A stretch of 64,000 nucleotides of DNA from Azadirachta indica (Eukaryota > Streptophyta > Magnoliopsida > Sapindales > Meliaceae), in NCBI GenBank assembly GCA_022749755.1, contig CM040444.1, positions 17,591,274-17,655,273 of the forward strand, given 5' to 3'. Under the pieces are notes generated by a model that saw only the letters and a program-made list of their open reading frames with translations, ran no database searches and was not told the DNA's origin. The position numbers were made by a program, and so were the translations under genes. Shown here piece after piece: positions 44,518 to 57,249 of the stretch (position 1 is its first letter; every line of letters starts with the position of its first letter).

Positions 44518-46122
44518 TTACTCGTTACAGGTTACACTCATTTTTTTTTTTTTTTTTGGGGTCATACCGAGAGTGGAAGTGGATGAGTGTAATGTAGAGT
44601 ATCTTTTCCCATATGTGCTAGTATTGTATCATGCTCAATGTAAGTGCTGTAAATGAAACTCTTTCAACTTGAAGAGTTGTATTTTTCTGAGGTTCTGTGG
44701 CGGGTTATATATATAGCGTATTTTGTATTCCATTTGATTTGAGGAAACGTTTTCTTTATTTTTGTTTTCCAATAAATTATATGTAATGTATCAATAATTA
44801 AAGACATATTGTTTCCGATGGAATGAGAAACATTTTCATCTCTTGGTAACAAAGTGTTTTCACTTGCTTCCATGACTCTGCAAGAAAGATAACGCGTTAT
44901 TAGTGGGTTTAAGTCGGAATATAATAAAACTTCTAAAATAAAATTACAGTATCTTAAATAAATAAAAAAGTTCAAAATAGATTCTCCCAAAGCTTTTCTA
45001 AGCTTTCATTAAGAAAATTTTAAACTTCCCTCCATAAATTAGATTAGAAAGCAACTCCTACAAACTGTTTTCATTTACAACCTTGCCCCATCAGGAATTA
45101 AAAAAAGGAAAAATGAAACAAAAAAATCGCCAAATGGAAATCCTAGGGGTGTATTTAGTATGATTCTAGACCAGATCAAAGGCTCTGGGCCCAATAATAA
45201 TGGGTGAATTTAGTAACACTGAAAATCAAACTAGCCCACTAAGCTGTCGCTAACCCAAAAACATATTATGACATGCCAGCAGAAAGGTTCCAAAAACACA
45301 AACCAACTTCGCACTTGAGTTTCAGTTTCAGTTTTGTGTCCCATTTCGTAAGTCCTGTTGATGTGGTAGAGAATAACTCTTTATTTCAGTTTTGTTTTTC
45401 ATATTTCTTGGCATCCAAGAAAAAGGTAAATTCTATATCTCTCTGACTCTCTGTTATTTGTTTTTATCCCGTTACTTTTTCGTCTTTTATTTTATTTTAT
45501 TCTCCAACGTTTTTTTTACCTTATCTAGTGGTAGTAGCCAATTTCGGATTTTCAATTTCTTCTCTGGGTCGTTCTCATTTCTAATTTTTCACGAGAACCA
45601 ATATAGAAACTCTTGAATTTTTTTGGTGAAAATATTATTTTGAGCCATATTTTTGGCTCATATTATTCTTACTGAAATTCTGTTTCTGGGTTCTGTGTCT
45701 CTGTTCTTCCATAGTTGAGGTTTGAGACGATCCTTCTAGTTTTTGCTTTGTTTTCGTTTCTGTTTCCCTTCTATTCCGGTTTCTCAACCTACTGCAAAAC
45801 CAAAGTTTGCTTTTTTGTCCATTTCTGTTTGTCTGTAAATTATTTTTTAATTGAATACGTTGTTATCTCTTTGGTTCCATTTTTTTCTGGGAATGAACTA
45901 AAAGAGTTTTCTTTTTATTTTTATATTCGCATATTTGACAGTTAACAGTATCAATCCATTTGACAAAAATATACATATTTTTCTCAATTTAGAAAATACC
46001 AAGGCATTAATTCAGTGTATAATTAAGATGATTATGAACATTTATGCTTCAGTTTGGAATTTTGAATTCTGATACCTTGCTTTTGCATGGTCTTTTTCAG
46101 AGGCACGGTACTGGTATAGACA
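44518..46122. other. Spacer and 5' leader of the DTX45-like gene
   Basis: LysM 3' untranslated sequence runs to about 44.7 kb. A non-coding first exon of the MATE gene probably ends near 45425 at a good donor, and a 5'-UTR intron runs to the acceptor at 46100. Short open frames inside it are T-rich and not genes. Confidence 0.5.
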
Positions 46123-49100
46123 ATGACGATTACACAACTTAATAGTGGTAGATTTTCTACTGGACTGAGAAGTAGAAGTAGACTACAAAACACAGTTGCG
46201 AAAACAAAAACATCGCGTTTATGTTTGCAACACATTGGAAATGGTGATTCTTGTGCAGCATTTGATGTGAATTGTCACCTATCTGTGGAACATAGAAATT
46301 GTGTCTCTCCCTTGGTGATTCATGGTAGAAAACCCAATCTTCTGGTGGTTTATGATCAGTTGAATTCTGATTGTGGTGTCGGTTCTGCTGACATGGAGGA
46401 GAGACTGGTTTCAGTAGAAGAAAGCGTTTTGAGCGGTTTGAATGAGGATCACGAGTAAGAGCCGAATTCATCATTTGGTTGTTTACTTGGAAATTATTTG
46501 TATTATTGTATTGCATTTGTATCTTGTTTGTTTGTATTTTTGTTGCTTGTTTTGAAGTCTGTCTATTTGTATTGATAACATTAGGGTTGGTTTTTAAATA
46601 TTTCTCCATTTGAATTGATTTATGATAGCATTTGCAGTGAGATGAGAGGGATAACTGTCAGTGAATCACATACTCTAGCTGCCAAAAGTGAGTTTGTGAG
46701 TGAAGGACGGATGGCAGATGTCAAACATGAGCTTGTAATGCTTACTTTGCCTGCAATTGCTGGACAAGCCATTGATCCCTTAGCACTGCTAATGGAGACA
46801 GCTTATATTGGTAGATTAGGTAGGTTTGATTTTTATTCAAATCATGCTGTTGATTTATTTATAAATAATTTGTAAGTGTAAGGTAAGGGACTACTGGCTA
46901 TTGAAAAGGCAAAAAGATGGTGTTGATAAAGTTTACTTTTTATTCTTTTCAACTCTATATGGTGGCATCATCACTCTTTTGGTAAATGTTCGGTTTTGTT
47001 CCGGATTATGGTCTATGTTCATGTGTGGTTTATAATTTTCTTTTATAATCTTCTAGAACTGAAGCTGGTTGGATTTTCTATATTTGTATTTAGTAGTTGA
47101 TCCATTTATGCAATTAACACTTTGATATCAAGATTTGCTTTATTTGCATCCATTGGGAAAAAAAAAAGAAAAAAATTTTGATAACCTTGTTTGCATTTGA
47201 TCTTTTCACATTTCTTTTAGATGTGCTTTTTGTGCTGTTTTCTCTCTAAGCGGAACTTCATTTAGGCTCTTTAATTTTGAGATTGTTTCCAAATGAAGAT
47301 TTAATTTGTTTTGATGCTTCTGTAGGTTCAGTGGAGTTGGCATCAGCAGGTGTTTCTATATCAATTTTTAACATTGTATCCAAGTTATTTAATATTCCTC
47401 TGCTCAGTGTTGCTACTTCTTTTGTTGCTGAAGATATTGCAAAGAATGCATCTAAGGATTTAGCTTCAGGTGAATATAAACTCACATTTGATGAATTTTG
47501 CTGAACATGCATTGGATTTTAGGTTCATGCTACTAGTTGAAATCTAAAAGATTCAACAGTTTCACATTCACTCTATCTAACTTTGGTTGATTGTGATGCT
47601 GGTTTAGAAGGAGGTAGTAATGGTAAACCTTCAAATGGGGTAATTGAAAGAAAGCAACTATCCTCAGTATCTACTGCTTTACTATTAGCAGTTGGCATTG
47701 GCATCTTTGAGGCTGTAGCATTATCATTGGCTTCTGGACTTTTCCTAAACTTGATGGGCGTTCCATCAGTAAGTTTTATATTTGTAAATTCATGTAGCAT
47801 ATTTGCTATTCTTATGCTTCTCTCTCCATTTCCAATTGTGCTAGTACACATGCTGACTAATTTACAACTAAATTTATGCTTGGAAGTTTTTATCTGCTGA
47901 TTTTCACTTTACTTACTAATCTCATGGTCTATCCTCCTTGAATTCATTTTGTAACAGGCATCAGAGATGCATGCTCCTTCACAGAGGTTTCTTGTACTAA
48001 GAGCCCTTGGTGCTCCAGCTTTTGTAGTTTCTCTGGCTCTTCAGGGCATTTTTCGTGGTTTTAAGGATACAAAGACTCCTGTTTATTGTCTAGGCAAGTA
48101 CTTAGAATTCCTTGCTGGCTTGAGTTTTACTCACTAAATTTTCAAATATAGGTATCTCATATTAGCTACTGAAGCACACAAGTATTCCTGCCTCTAAAAA
48201 CTATATACCATCTTTTTCGTTTAATATATTTCAAGGCTTTAGATGATTTGTTCTCCATGTGGTGAAAAATTCTCTATCAGGAATGGGAAAGCTCTGTATG
48301 TGTCCCTCTATGTGAGCATGTAAGCTGTTGATTCCTATTTTCCTAATGTGTGGATCACTTTTTGATGTGATCACATTTATAAACCTTGTTAACCTTCATG
48401 TTGTAGGATGTAGGGAATAATTTTACCTAGATAAGATTGACTGATTTGTTTTTCCTTTGTACTCTATTAATTCTTTTCTATCTTTTATGTCTCTAACTGC
48501 TATGATTAAAACTTTAATCAGATCAAGTTCCACATTTGCTGTTTTTTTCTTCTGACTGATGGTAGCTGTTCTTTATGCAGGTATCGGTAATTTATTAGCT
48601 GTATTTTTGTTTCCTTTACTTATATATTATGCTCAACTGGGTGTAACTGGAGCGGCAATCTCAACTGTTGTGTCTCAGTATGTGCCATATCCATTGGTTT
48701 TCCTCTTCCTTTGTTTATTTTCTTTACTAAGTTAATAATAATGATAAAAATAACATGTGTTAGGTACATTGTTGCTGTTGTAATGATCTGGTGTTTGAAT
48801 AAGAGAGTTGTATTATTGCCTCCGAAGATGGGAGAACTGCAATTTGGTGATTATATAAAATCTGGTATCTTTCCTTTAGCCTTTTCTTTAAAATTTCTCT
48901 TCTTCTCTTTTACTTTTTCAATCAATTGCCAGCAGTTTTAAGATACAAATATACTATGCTTATGTGACAGCTGTTGATCTGCATCTCTTACAAGTTACAA
49001 TAATGGGCTTCTGCAGGTGGCTTTCTTCTGGGAAGAACACTTTCGGTTCTGATAACAATGACGCTGGGGACGTCGATGGCTGCTCGTCAAGGTTCAGATG

Positions 49101-50561
49101 CTATGGCTGCACACCAGATATGCATGCAAGTCTGGTTGGCTGTATCTCTTCTTACTGATGCTCTAGCTTCTTCTGGTCAGGTACATCATTTTATTAGTAT
49201 GAGTCTCTGTAAAGTTTATTAAAATTATTTATTTTTGTGTTTGTCCTTTATCATGACAATGTTTCATGGCGAACGTTGTAGATTGTTTGTAAATTTGAAT
49301 TAATAGGAAAGCTGAGAAATAATTGTTTTAGTTGAACATTATATCTGTTTAATTTTATGAAACTGTTATATGTAGGCCCTGATTGCAAGTTACTTATCTA
49401 AAGGGGACTTCAAGACTGTTAGAGATATTACCAACTTTGTGTTAAAGGTAAGCTTTTCCTGGTTGCCTCCTTTCTTTTTCTCTTTGTGTAGCTCTGAAGC
49501 TCTTCTTAGAAGTTTAGTTTTTGTCCTCTGGAGTTGTCAGTTTATTATGCTGAATATGCAGTCTTAAGATTTTACTTTGCACATTTTCTTTTTCAGATAG
49601 GAGTACTCACAGGTATTTCCTTGGCTGTAATTTTGGGGTTGTCTTTTAGTTCTTTGGCCCCCTTGTTCACCAAAGACCCCAAAGTGTTAGGAATTGTTGG
49701 AACTGGAGTATTGGTACGCTTGCAAATCTATTCTAGGCTATTTTCATCTTCCTTTTCTCTCTTTTGTGCTTTTGGTAATGTGGATTCCAATACATATTCT
49801 TTTGGTTTAATGATTTCATTTCAACTTGTTGCAGTTTGTTAGTGCAAGTCAACCTATTAATGCACTAGCTTTTATTTTTGATGGCCTTCATTATGGTGTC
49901 TCAGACTTTCCATATGCTGCTTGCTCTATGGTAACCACAATCTTCATAAACTCATAGCTGCTGATATATGTCCACATTTGTTTTTTAAAACTATTCTATG
50001 TCCTTGTTTGACAACTACATTATTATACGCAGATGTTAGTGGGAGCAATGTCATCAGCATTTTTGCTATATGCTCCTCGAGTTATGGGTCTACCTGGGGT
50101 TTGGTCAGGCTTGACACTCTTTATGGGCTTACGCATGATGGCAGGATTTTTCAGGTAATGCACACTAAAATGGCAAATATTGGCATATTTTTCTTTGTTT
50201 TTTAACTTTAATTTTTCCTGATTATTCCTTTACATGTTCAGGTTACTATCAAAATCTGGTCCATGGTGGTTCCTCCACTCGGACTTACCAGGAGCCGAGG
50301 TTGGTGGATATTGTTGATTCTGTTTGTATTTTTTCTATTCTTCTGATTTTTGTTTTATGTTTCCATGCAACTTTACTAAGGAATTCAGCTTATCATATCT
50401 GAAAACAATCTTCTCTTTCCCATTGGTTATCTGTTTGTTTATCTGTTCATTTTCTGCTCTTGATTTAGGGTGAAGGAATCTTCTTATTTATTTGCTTTTC
50501 TGGTTTTAATAGTTTTGGTCTAGAACTACTCTACTTGTTTCTTTTGCAGCTGGCAGGTTGA
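46123..50561 (+). CDS. DTX45: Plastid MATE-family transporter, DETOXIFICATION 45-like
   Basis: Fourteen coding exons: 46123–46454, 46629–46819, 47326–47469, 47608–47768, 47958–48093, 48581–48677, 48764–48864, 49017–49180, 49376–49447, 49597–49713, 49835–49930, 50033–50154, 50242–50299 and 50550–50561, giving 600 residues. A 5'-UTR intron is likely, with a donor near 45426 (AAG/GTAAAT) and an acceptor at 46100 (TTTTTCAG). The first 110–150 residues are Ser/Thr/Arg-rich without membrane segments, as for a plastid transit peptide. Then come MATE landmarks: LTLPAIAGQAIDPLALLMET, AYIGRLGSVELASAGVS, ALQGIFRGFKDTKTP, MAARQGSDAMAAHQI and FIFDGLHYGVSDF. About twelve membrane helices are expected. DTX45 and relatives are chloroplast-envelope or citrate-type MATE transporters; the substrate is not known here. 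The fifth coding intron is GC–AG. Confidence 0.92.
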
Positions 50562-50924
50562 TGGCACAACAATCTGGATTCTCTGATCGATGTTGCGGTC
50601 ATGCAACATAATTCATTGCTCTGGATGATATATTTTTGGTAGCTGATTATATTAGTTTCCAATATTCAATTCATTGTAGCTCATAGATACTTATATCAGT
50701 GATTTATTGTTAAGGGAACTAATTTTTTCAAATATATGTTGATTTCAACTATTTCTGTTATTAAGCTTTTTATATTTTCCTTTTCCAACTTTAAACTATA
50801 TACTGGCAATCGTTCTATCATAAAATAATAAATAGTAGTAAATTTTATTACTTTAGCAGAACTGTTAATTAATCCTTGAAAATTATGCAATAGAAGATGA
50901 TTACAACAACGACCAGTTGTTTTT
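50562..50924. other. Convergent 3' ends of the MATE and monooxygenase A genes
   Basis: Only 363 bases separate the two stop codons. Both 3' untranslated regions must lie here, so the transcripts may overlap. AT-rich, no other feature. Confidence 0.5.
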
Positions 50925-52805
50925 TCAAGATGGAACATAATCCATTGGTCCGTAAGGCTCAAACAGTTCGGCAAATATTTCTTTTTTTCTCTTTGGGTTC
51001 ATTCCCATGTCCTTGCATAATTGATCACTGTACCAAATGTGAAGAATAGATAAGCATGATCTTCTGCAGTATTTGCCTGAGTATCTCTTCATGTATTCAT
51101 CCCAATTCTCCATATCTTTCTCCATCTCTTTTATGGCAGGTGGCTTGAATGTTCCAGCAAGAAACTCTGCTAGCCACCGGCATCTCATCTCTGAGGTAAA
51201 CAAGTTTGAAAGACCTTCTGAATATCCAATTACTGCTAGTTGAGGAATTTGTGGATGAATTATTTCCCTGAATCCAAATATAAAATTAATGTTGTAATTT
51301 ATTAGAAACCCATAAGAGATGATAGAATGAAAGCTTGAAATCTACGTATCTTATTCTTTGATGAAATGGTTCTAACCTGTAGAGTTGAAATGTTTGATTA
51401 GGGGAGCCTGCTATACAGTTTTGAAAGGTTTTGGAGACAAAAATGTCTTTCAGCTTTTTGTCACCGCGGAACCCTGTTGCCAGTATGACCAAATCTGTTT
51501 CCAGAGGTGCAGCATCCTCGCCTCTAATCAAAATTCCTTCTTCACAAAAGCTGAAGCTCTGTGATTTCTTCAAAATGATGCTGCCCTCTTCAACTTTGTC
51601 ATAGAATTTTTCTGGCGCTGTAGCAGTCAAACATGAACTGATTTCATGCATGAAACTATGTTTTGGTACCATTCCATACCTTGCTAATCGATGCTTCGTC
51701 TTAATATAGCTTTCGACAAATTTTGAGAATATCAATCTCTATTGTTGTTACATTGAAAATTAGTTAGTATACCAGGTTCCTTGAAACGAAAGAAATAATT
51801 TGAAATGGTGCTGGAAGGAATTAAAAAAAAGAAAAAAATGAAGAATTACTACCAGTGGCAAAAGCATTGTAGCCAAGAGACTCAGTAGGATTCCTTCTCC
51901 AGGCTTATGAAGCAAAAGCTCTGAGAACCTGTTAAGGTAAAGATATGCTAAAGGAATTCCCCAGGGAAGGTAATCAGGGAGATTCCAGTGTTCTGTCTTG
52001 TATAAAACTGTACATGGTTTTTTCACCCCTGTAAATAAATTGGAGAGAATGTAGTAAAAAGCAATATTTCTGTAGAGGAGGATTATGATTTTCTCATGTA
52101 AATCTCTGTCGAGTGTTTTTTCATACCATTGACTGCTGAGCATTCCATTGCAATATCCGTAGCAGATTTCTGGAACCCAACAACAGCAACTCGTTTTCCC
52201 TTCACAAAGTTGGCAGCACTTTGATAATCCATGGCAGCATAGTCCATGGAATGAATCACTTTTCCACGAAATGCTTCTGGACCATGATTTGTAGGAAATT
52301 CTGGGATATTTGGAACATCACTAAATCTCCCCAAACAGAGAATTACAAAGTCCACTGTGTAAACCTGGGTTGAATAGTTTTTCAAATCTTTTACCAAAAC
52401 GTTCCACTTCCCGTGAGACCCAAAGGGCATGCCATTCCCGTTCCATAGCTTCCAAGACTGCATTTCTTCATCGGAGAAGCCTTGGAACTCAATGCCAACA
52501 ACTTTGGCATTGAATTTGATGTGCTTAACCAAGTCGAAATGGTACGCATAAGACTGAACATAATCCAAAACTTGATCATGGGTTGGAAATTCCCGAGTAA
52601 CAGAAGATGGCCATGGAAAATCTGAGAACTGATACGATGATCTTGGAGTTTGTAGCTTTGTGGTGGATAAAGTTTTTGTCCATACACCTCCTGTACTGCT
52701 TTGTGTCTCGAAAACTATTGGATTAAAACCTTTTGACAAGGTGTACTTACAGGCTAGAAGGCCACTGATACCAGCGCCAATAATGGCTATTTGTTTCTTC
52801 TCCAT
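50925..52805 (-). CDS. Flavin-containing monooxygenase, tandem copy A
   Basis: Four exons: 52127–52805, 51853–52028, 51377–51738 and 50925–51267, giving 519 residues. The start MEKKQ is chosen by alignment with copy B; the frame is open further upstream. FAD-binding GAGISG is at 10–15, the FMO signature [11 protein letters not shown] at 179–189, the NADPH-site loop VVGFQKSA at about 208–215, and LVILATGF lies in the C-terminal half. This places it in the plant FMO1/N-OX-like clade of class B flavin monooxygenases. FMO1 itself N-hydroxylates pipecolic acid in systemic immunity, but the substrate of this copy cannot be read from sequence. It stands about 650 bases downstream of copy B in the same direction, and is convergent with the MATE gene, leaving 363 bases between the stop codons. 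It lacks the first intron of copy B. Confidence 0.93.
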
Positions 52806-53451
52806 TTGCTGTTCTGTGTCTGTTTCTGATTCTGAAATCCGTTTATCTGTTGCATGGCAGCATAGGAAACAGATATTTGAAGAATTAATGTTAGCGATAT
52901 TTTTCAAGATATTTTTGTTCAATTAGACTCCGTGTGTGGACGACAAGTCGAACATCAGTGGGCGATTTGTCGTAGATTTATATTATGAGTGAGCGACGTA
53001 TCAACCATGTGTAGGTGAATGACCTTTTATTTGTACGATCTCTCTAACGGCTTGCTATTTTGTCATTCTCCAACTACAAGTATTTTGTGTTAAAAAAAAT
53101 TTAGGTGGTGAAAGAGATTCGTATAAATTGTTCTTTAAATATTATATAAATGTATACCCAAAAAAATTATATAGGTATCAAATCTCTTAAAATATTATTT
53201 TAAGAAATTTGACTACTTGAACCAAGCAACGCGTATTTAGAATCATAACAATCAAGCATTCAACATTTTGTATATTAGCGGTGCTCAATCAAATGTTGCT
53301 GCATCACAATATCAAATGATGGAAGCACAATTATTTTCAATTGAAACTGAAACAGAAGAACCCCGTCACACACAAGAGAAGGAAAAACAACAACAAAAAA
53401 AAAAAAAAAAAAAAAAAAATAGGAAACCCAAATTGAAAGTACTGCATTTGG
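52806..53451. other. Spacer between the two tandem monooxygenases
   Basis: It holds the promoter of copy A and the 3' end of copy B. A long A run lies at about 53396–53420. No gene is seen. Confidence 0.5.
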
Positions 53452-55398
53452 TTAATTATTTTTAAAAGTTGGAGCATAATCCAATGGTCCATAAGGCTCA
53501 AATAATTCAGCAAACCATCCTTTCTTTCTCTTTGGATTCCATCCCATGTCCTTGCAAAGCTGATCATTGTACCAAATATGCAGAGCACCAATGCATGATC
53601 TCCGGAAGTACTTCCTGGAGTACCGTTTCATGTATTCATCCCAACGTTTCATGTCCTTTTCCATCTCTTTTATGCTAGGTAGTTTGAATGTTCCATCGAG
53701 AAGCTCAGCTAGCCACCTGCATCTCATCTCTGATGTGTACAAGTTCGAGATACTTTCCGAGAATCCTATTACTGCTAACTGAGGAATTCGCGGATGAACC
53801 ATTTCCCTGATCAATATTTATACAATGTTTTATTGTTATAATTTATATATTTTTATATGTGTTTATTGACCAAAAATTTTGGCTAAGATATGCTAATTAC
53901 CTGTACAGTGGAATTGTTTCTTTTGGGGATCCTGCTATGTAGTCTTGAAAAGTTTGGGACACAAATATGTCTTTGAGCTTCTTGTCACCTCTAAAACCTG
54001 TTGCTAATATGACCAAGTCTGTTTTCAGTGGTTTAATTTCATTATTAACCAAAATTCCTTCTTCACAGAACCTGAAACTTTGAGATTTCTTCAAAATGAT
54101 GCTGCCTTCTTCAACTTTATCGTAGAATTTTTCCGGCACTGTTGAGATCAAACATGAACTGATTTCTTGCAGGAAACTATGTTTTGGTACCATTCCGTAC
54201 TTTGCCAAACGATGCTTCTTTTTTATGTCAGTTTCAACAAATTTTGAAGATGCCCATCTCTGTTAATTTGGATAAAAATGAAGTTAGTTCTTTTTCTTTT
54301 TTTTTTTTCTCCCCAAAATAAAAAGAAATAACTTGAACAAAATATGCTACCAGTGGTGCCAGAATTGTTGCTAGTAGACTTAGTAAAACCCCTTCTCCAG
54401 GTTTATGAACCATTAGTTCTGAGAACCTATTGAGGTACAAATATGCCAAAGGAAATCCCCATGGAAGGTAATCGGGAACATTCCAATGTTCTGTTTTGTA
54501 TAAAACTGTACAGGGATTTTCCACTCCTGCAACCCAACAAAAAATGTTTAAAAGAGAAGATGTATACAATAATTTGAAGCAAATAGGTAGATGATTAAGG
54601 TACAGGCTTTTAAGTTCTCTTACCATTTGCTGCAGTGCATTCCATTGCAATATCTAATCCAGATTTCTGCAGCCCAACAACAGTTACTCGTTTTCCTCTG
54701 ACAAAGTTGGCGGCAGTTTCATAATCCATAGCGGCGTAGTCCATGGAGTGTATTACCTTGCCATGAAATGCTTCTGGACCGTGCTTCGGAGGAAACTCCG
54801 GGATGTTTGGAACATCGCTGAATCTCCCCACGCAGAGAATCACGAAGTCCACTTGGTAAACCTGCATGTATATGTTTTACGAAAAAAAAAGAAAAAGGGT
54901 TTTATATGCTGTCATTGTTTATATAATTCTAAATACCATGGAAATTACACATAATACCTCAGTAGAACGGTTCTCTGTATCCTCTACCACAACCTTCCAT
55001 TTCCCATGAGAACTAAAAGGCAGACCACTGCCATTCCATGAGCTCCAGGACTTCATCTCATCGTCAGAAGGGCCTTCAAATTCAATACCAACAACCTTGG
55101 AGTTGAATTTAATGTGTTTAAGCAAGTCGAAATGACTTGCATAAGAATGAATGTAATCCAAAACCTGGTGTTGATCAGGAAAATCTGTAGTTAAAGAAGA
55201 TGGCCACGGAAAATCTGAGAACTGGTAGAAGGGTTTTGGTGTTTGAAGCTTTGTAGTCTCTATAGTTTTCATCCATACTCCTCCAACCCTACTTCGAGCT
55301 TCGAAAACAATGGGATCAAAACCTTTTTCCAATGTGTATTTACAGGCAATGAGGCCACTAACACCAGCTCCAACAATGGCTATTTGTTTCTTCTCCAT
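53452..55398 (-). CDS. Flavin-containing monooxygenase, tandem copy B
   Basis: Five exons: 54958–55398, 54624–54861, 54351–54526, 53901–54259 and 53452–53806, giving 522 residues. FAD-binding GAGVSG is at 10–15, the FMO signature reads [11 protein letters not shown], the NADPH loop is VVGLQKSG, and [11 protein letters not shown] follows. Copy A is closely similar along its whole length (for example [42 protein letters not shown]), so the pair arose by local duplication. The C-terminus has extra residues TFKNN. A 96-base intron (54862–54957) sits after codon 147, where copy A is uninterrupted. It probably uses a cytosolic or ER-associated oxygenation reaction with NADPH and O2, as in the family; the substrate is unknown. 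Confidence 0.94.
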
Positions 55399-55454
55399 TA
55401 GAACTTAGTATCAGCTATCAATTTCTTATGCTTCTCCCTCTTCAGATACCTGTA

Positions 55455-55464
55455 TATTTATATA
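55455..55464 (-). promoter_or_regulatory. Candidate TATA box of monooxygenase copy B
   Basis: On the minus strand this reads TATATAAATA, about 57–66 bases before the start codon at 55398. The spacing allows a short 5' leader. No equally placed box is seen for copy A; a TATAAAT occurs about 175 bases upstream of it. Confidence 0.45.
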
Positions 55465-56067
55465 TTAATTCGAGACAGAGAGAGACTACAATTGACGAAT
55501 AAAATATCAAACATTGACGACACTTATGATTAAAATATTTGATCAGATTTCAGAAATTATAATTGCCAGGTTAGCATAGACTGTTTTAGAACTTAAACTA
55601 AAGTTTTATCATTTGATTAAGCCTCTCAGGTGTTTCTAAACAAATTATAAAAATATTTAACCTCATGTGCGTTCACATGTATGAAAATTTGGGCACAATT
55701 TCCCAGGTCATTTCCCCCACATGTAAGTAGCTTGTAGCTGAGTAGATTCTGAGACTTGTTTATTACATTGATTCAAGAATCCTACCTATTTCTTTTAATA
55801 ATTCAAATCCTGCAGCAATTTCAAACACTACATGTGATAGATTTCTGAATTATAACATTTTCTTCTTGGCAAAATGAGATGAGCACTTACAGTTACATAC
55901 CCACAACAACAACAAAAGCAGCAGCAGCAGGAGGAGGAAAAATGGTGGAAACCTAAAAGAAAAAATAAAATAAAAGAAAAAGGCCTTTACCCCTGCTCAA
56001 AGTTTGTTTGTAACTTTTAGCTCTCTTTTTCCTCTGGCTGTTCAGCAGAAGGAAGTGATGACCTACT

Positions 56068-56092
56068 CAGCTGAGCTGAGCTGAGCTGAGCT
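56068..56092. repeat. (GAGCT)n pentamer repeat
   Basis: About four to five copies of CTGAG/GAGCT in tandem, between monooxygenase B and the hAT-like element. Confidence 0.75.
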
Positions 56093-56708
56093 AAAATGGA
56101 TGAAAATAGGCAGCTGCCCAATGTTGAATATAGACTTCATATTTTATTGCTTTATGGCTTTCTTCTACTCTAATTCTATCATATTATTTTGTCATTATCT
56201 TATGCAAATGTTCCCAAATATATATATTGGAAATAAGTGCGTCATGCATTGACAATGTTAATAAAATATGATATCGGCAATTAATTTGATCTGATTTTTA
56301 ATTATTAGGACACTTCTCCACGTCTAGTTGTCGAAATGATAACACCCTCTTCAGTCAGTCATTCACAAATAATAATTTCTAATTTTTTATGATATTTTAT
56401 CGGGATGCTGAATTTCTTCATTGCAGCAAATGTTACGTGATCACAATTGGAGTACTGCATCAATTTCATTGAATAATTTGGATGATTGATATAATAATAA
56501 CAATAAGATCGTTGTTGTTAATTAATTGTTTCAAAGTCAAGAGTGCTTTTGTTGCGTTGCTAGAAATTAGAATCTCAGTACATAATCAATATGCTTCCAA
56601 AAGTGATTTGGACCCACGGTAACAACATTCATTACTACTTTTAGTAACAAGCGCATACAATTGAATTTACGAAAGAATAAACAAATTGGGTAGAAGACGC
56701 TACAGCTA

Positions 56709-56754
56709 TCATCTTCATCTTCATCTTCATCTTCATCTTCATCTTCATCTTCAT
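56709..56754. repeat. (CATCTT)n microsatellite
   Basis: About seven hexamer copies. On the minus strand it would encode Glu/Asp repeats, but the surrounding short frame has no other gene feature. Confidence 0.8.
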
Positions 56755-57249
56755 TTTCGGTCTTCAACGACAAAAACTACACGATTTATTCAATTTTAAC
56801 ATTTTCCCATCTAACGTTACTTTCGTACATTCAAAAATAATTAATTATATTTTTATCTATCTTCTTAAAAGTGATGATGCAGATGCGTCCTTTATATAAA
56901 TATTAGGTAGAAACTAAACAAACCCAAAATTCCCTTTTAAAAATAAAATTTACAACCTATAATTTCTTTTAAGAAAACATTGCAACCCATGATTCCCTTA
57001 AAAAATATTGCAAACCAAAATTTCCTTTTAAAAATATTGCAAACTTAGATTGTCCTAAAAATATAATAATTGCAATCCAGGAAAAGAAAAAAATAATTAA
57101 AAAAATGTAGCCTAGAACACAACTTCTAGCTGTAAGAAAAAGTTAGATCTGCAATTATAGGGTGAGAATTGAGAGTGCGAGAATAGAGAAAGGAAATGGA
57201 AGAGACAGAGGAAAAAATGAACAAAAAATAATAATTTCTTTATAGTAAA

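Noticed and set aside
52806..52922. In-frame upstream extension of monooxygenase copy A
   Set aside because: Copy B starts at the matching MEKKQ, and the FAD loop is normally near the N-terminus.
56567..56773. Open frame on the minus strand with a Glu/Asp repeat
   Set aside because: The acidic run is just the (CATCTT)n microsatellite read backwards; no other coding signs.
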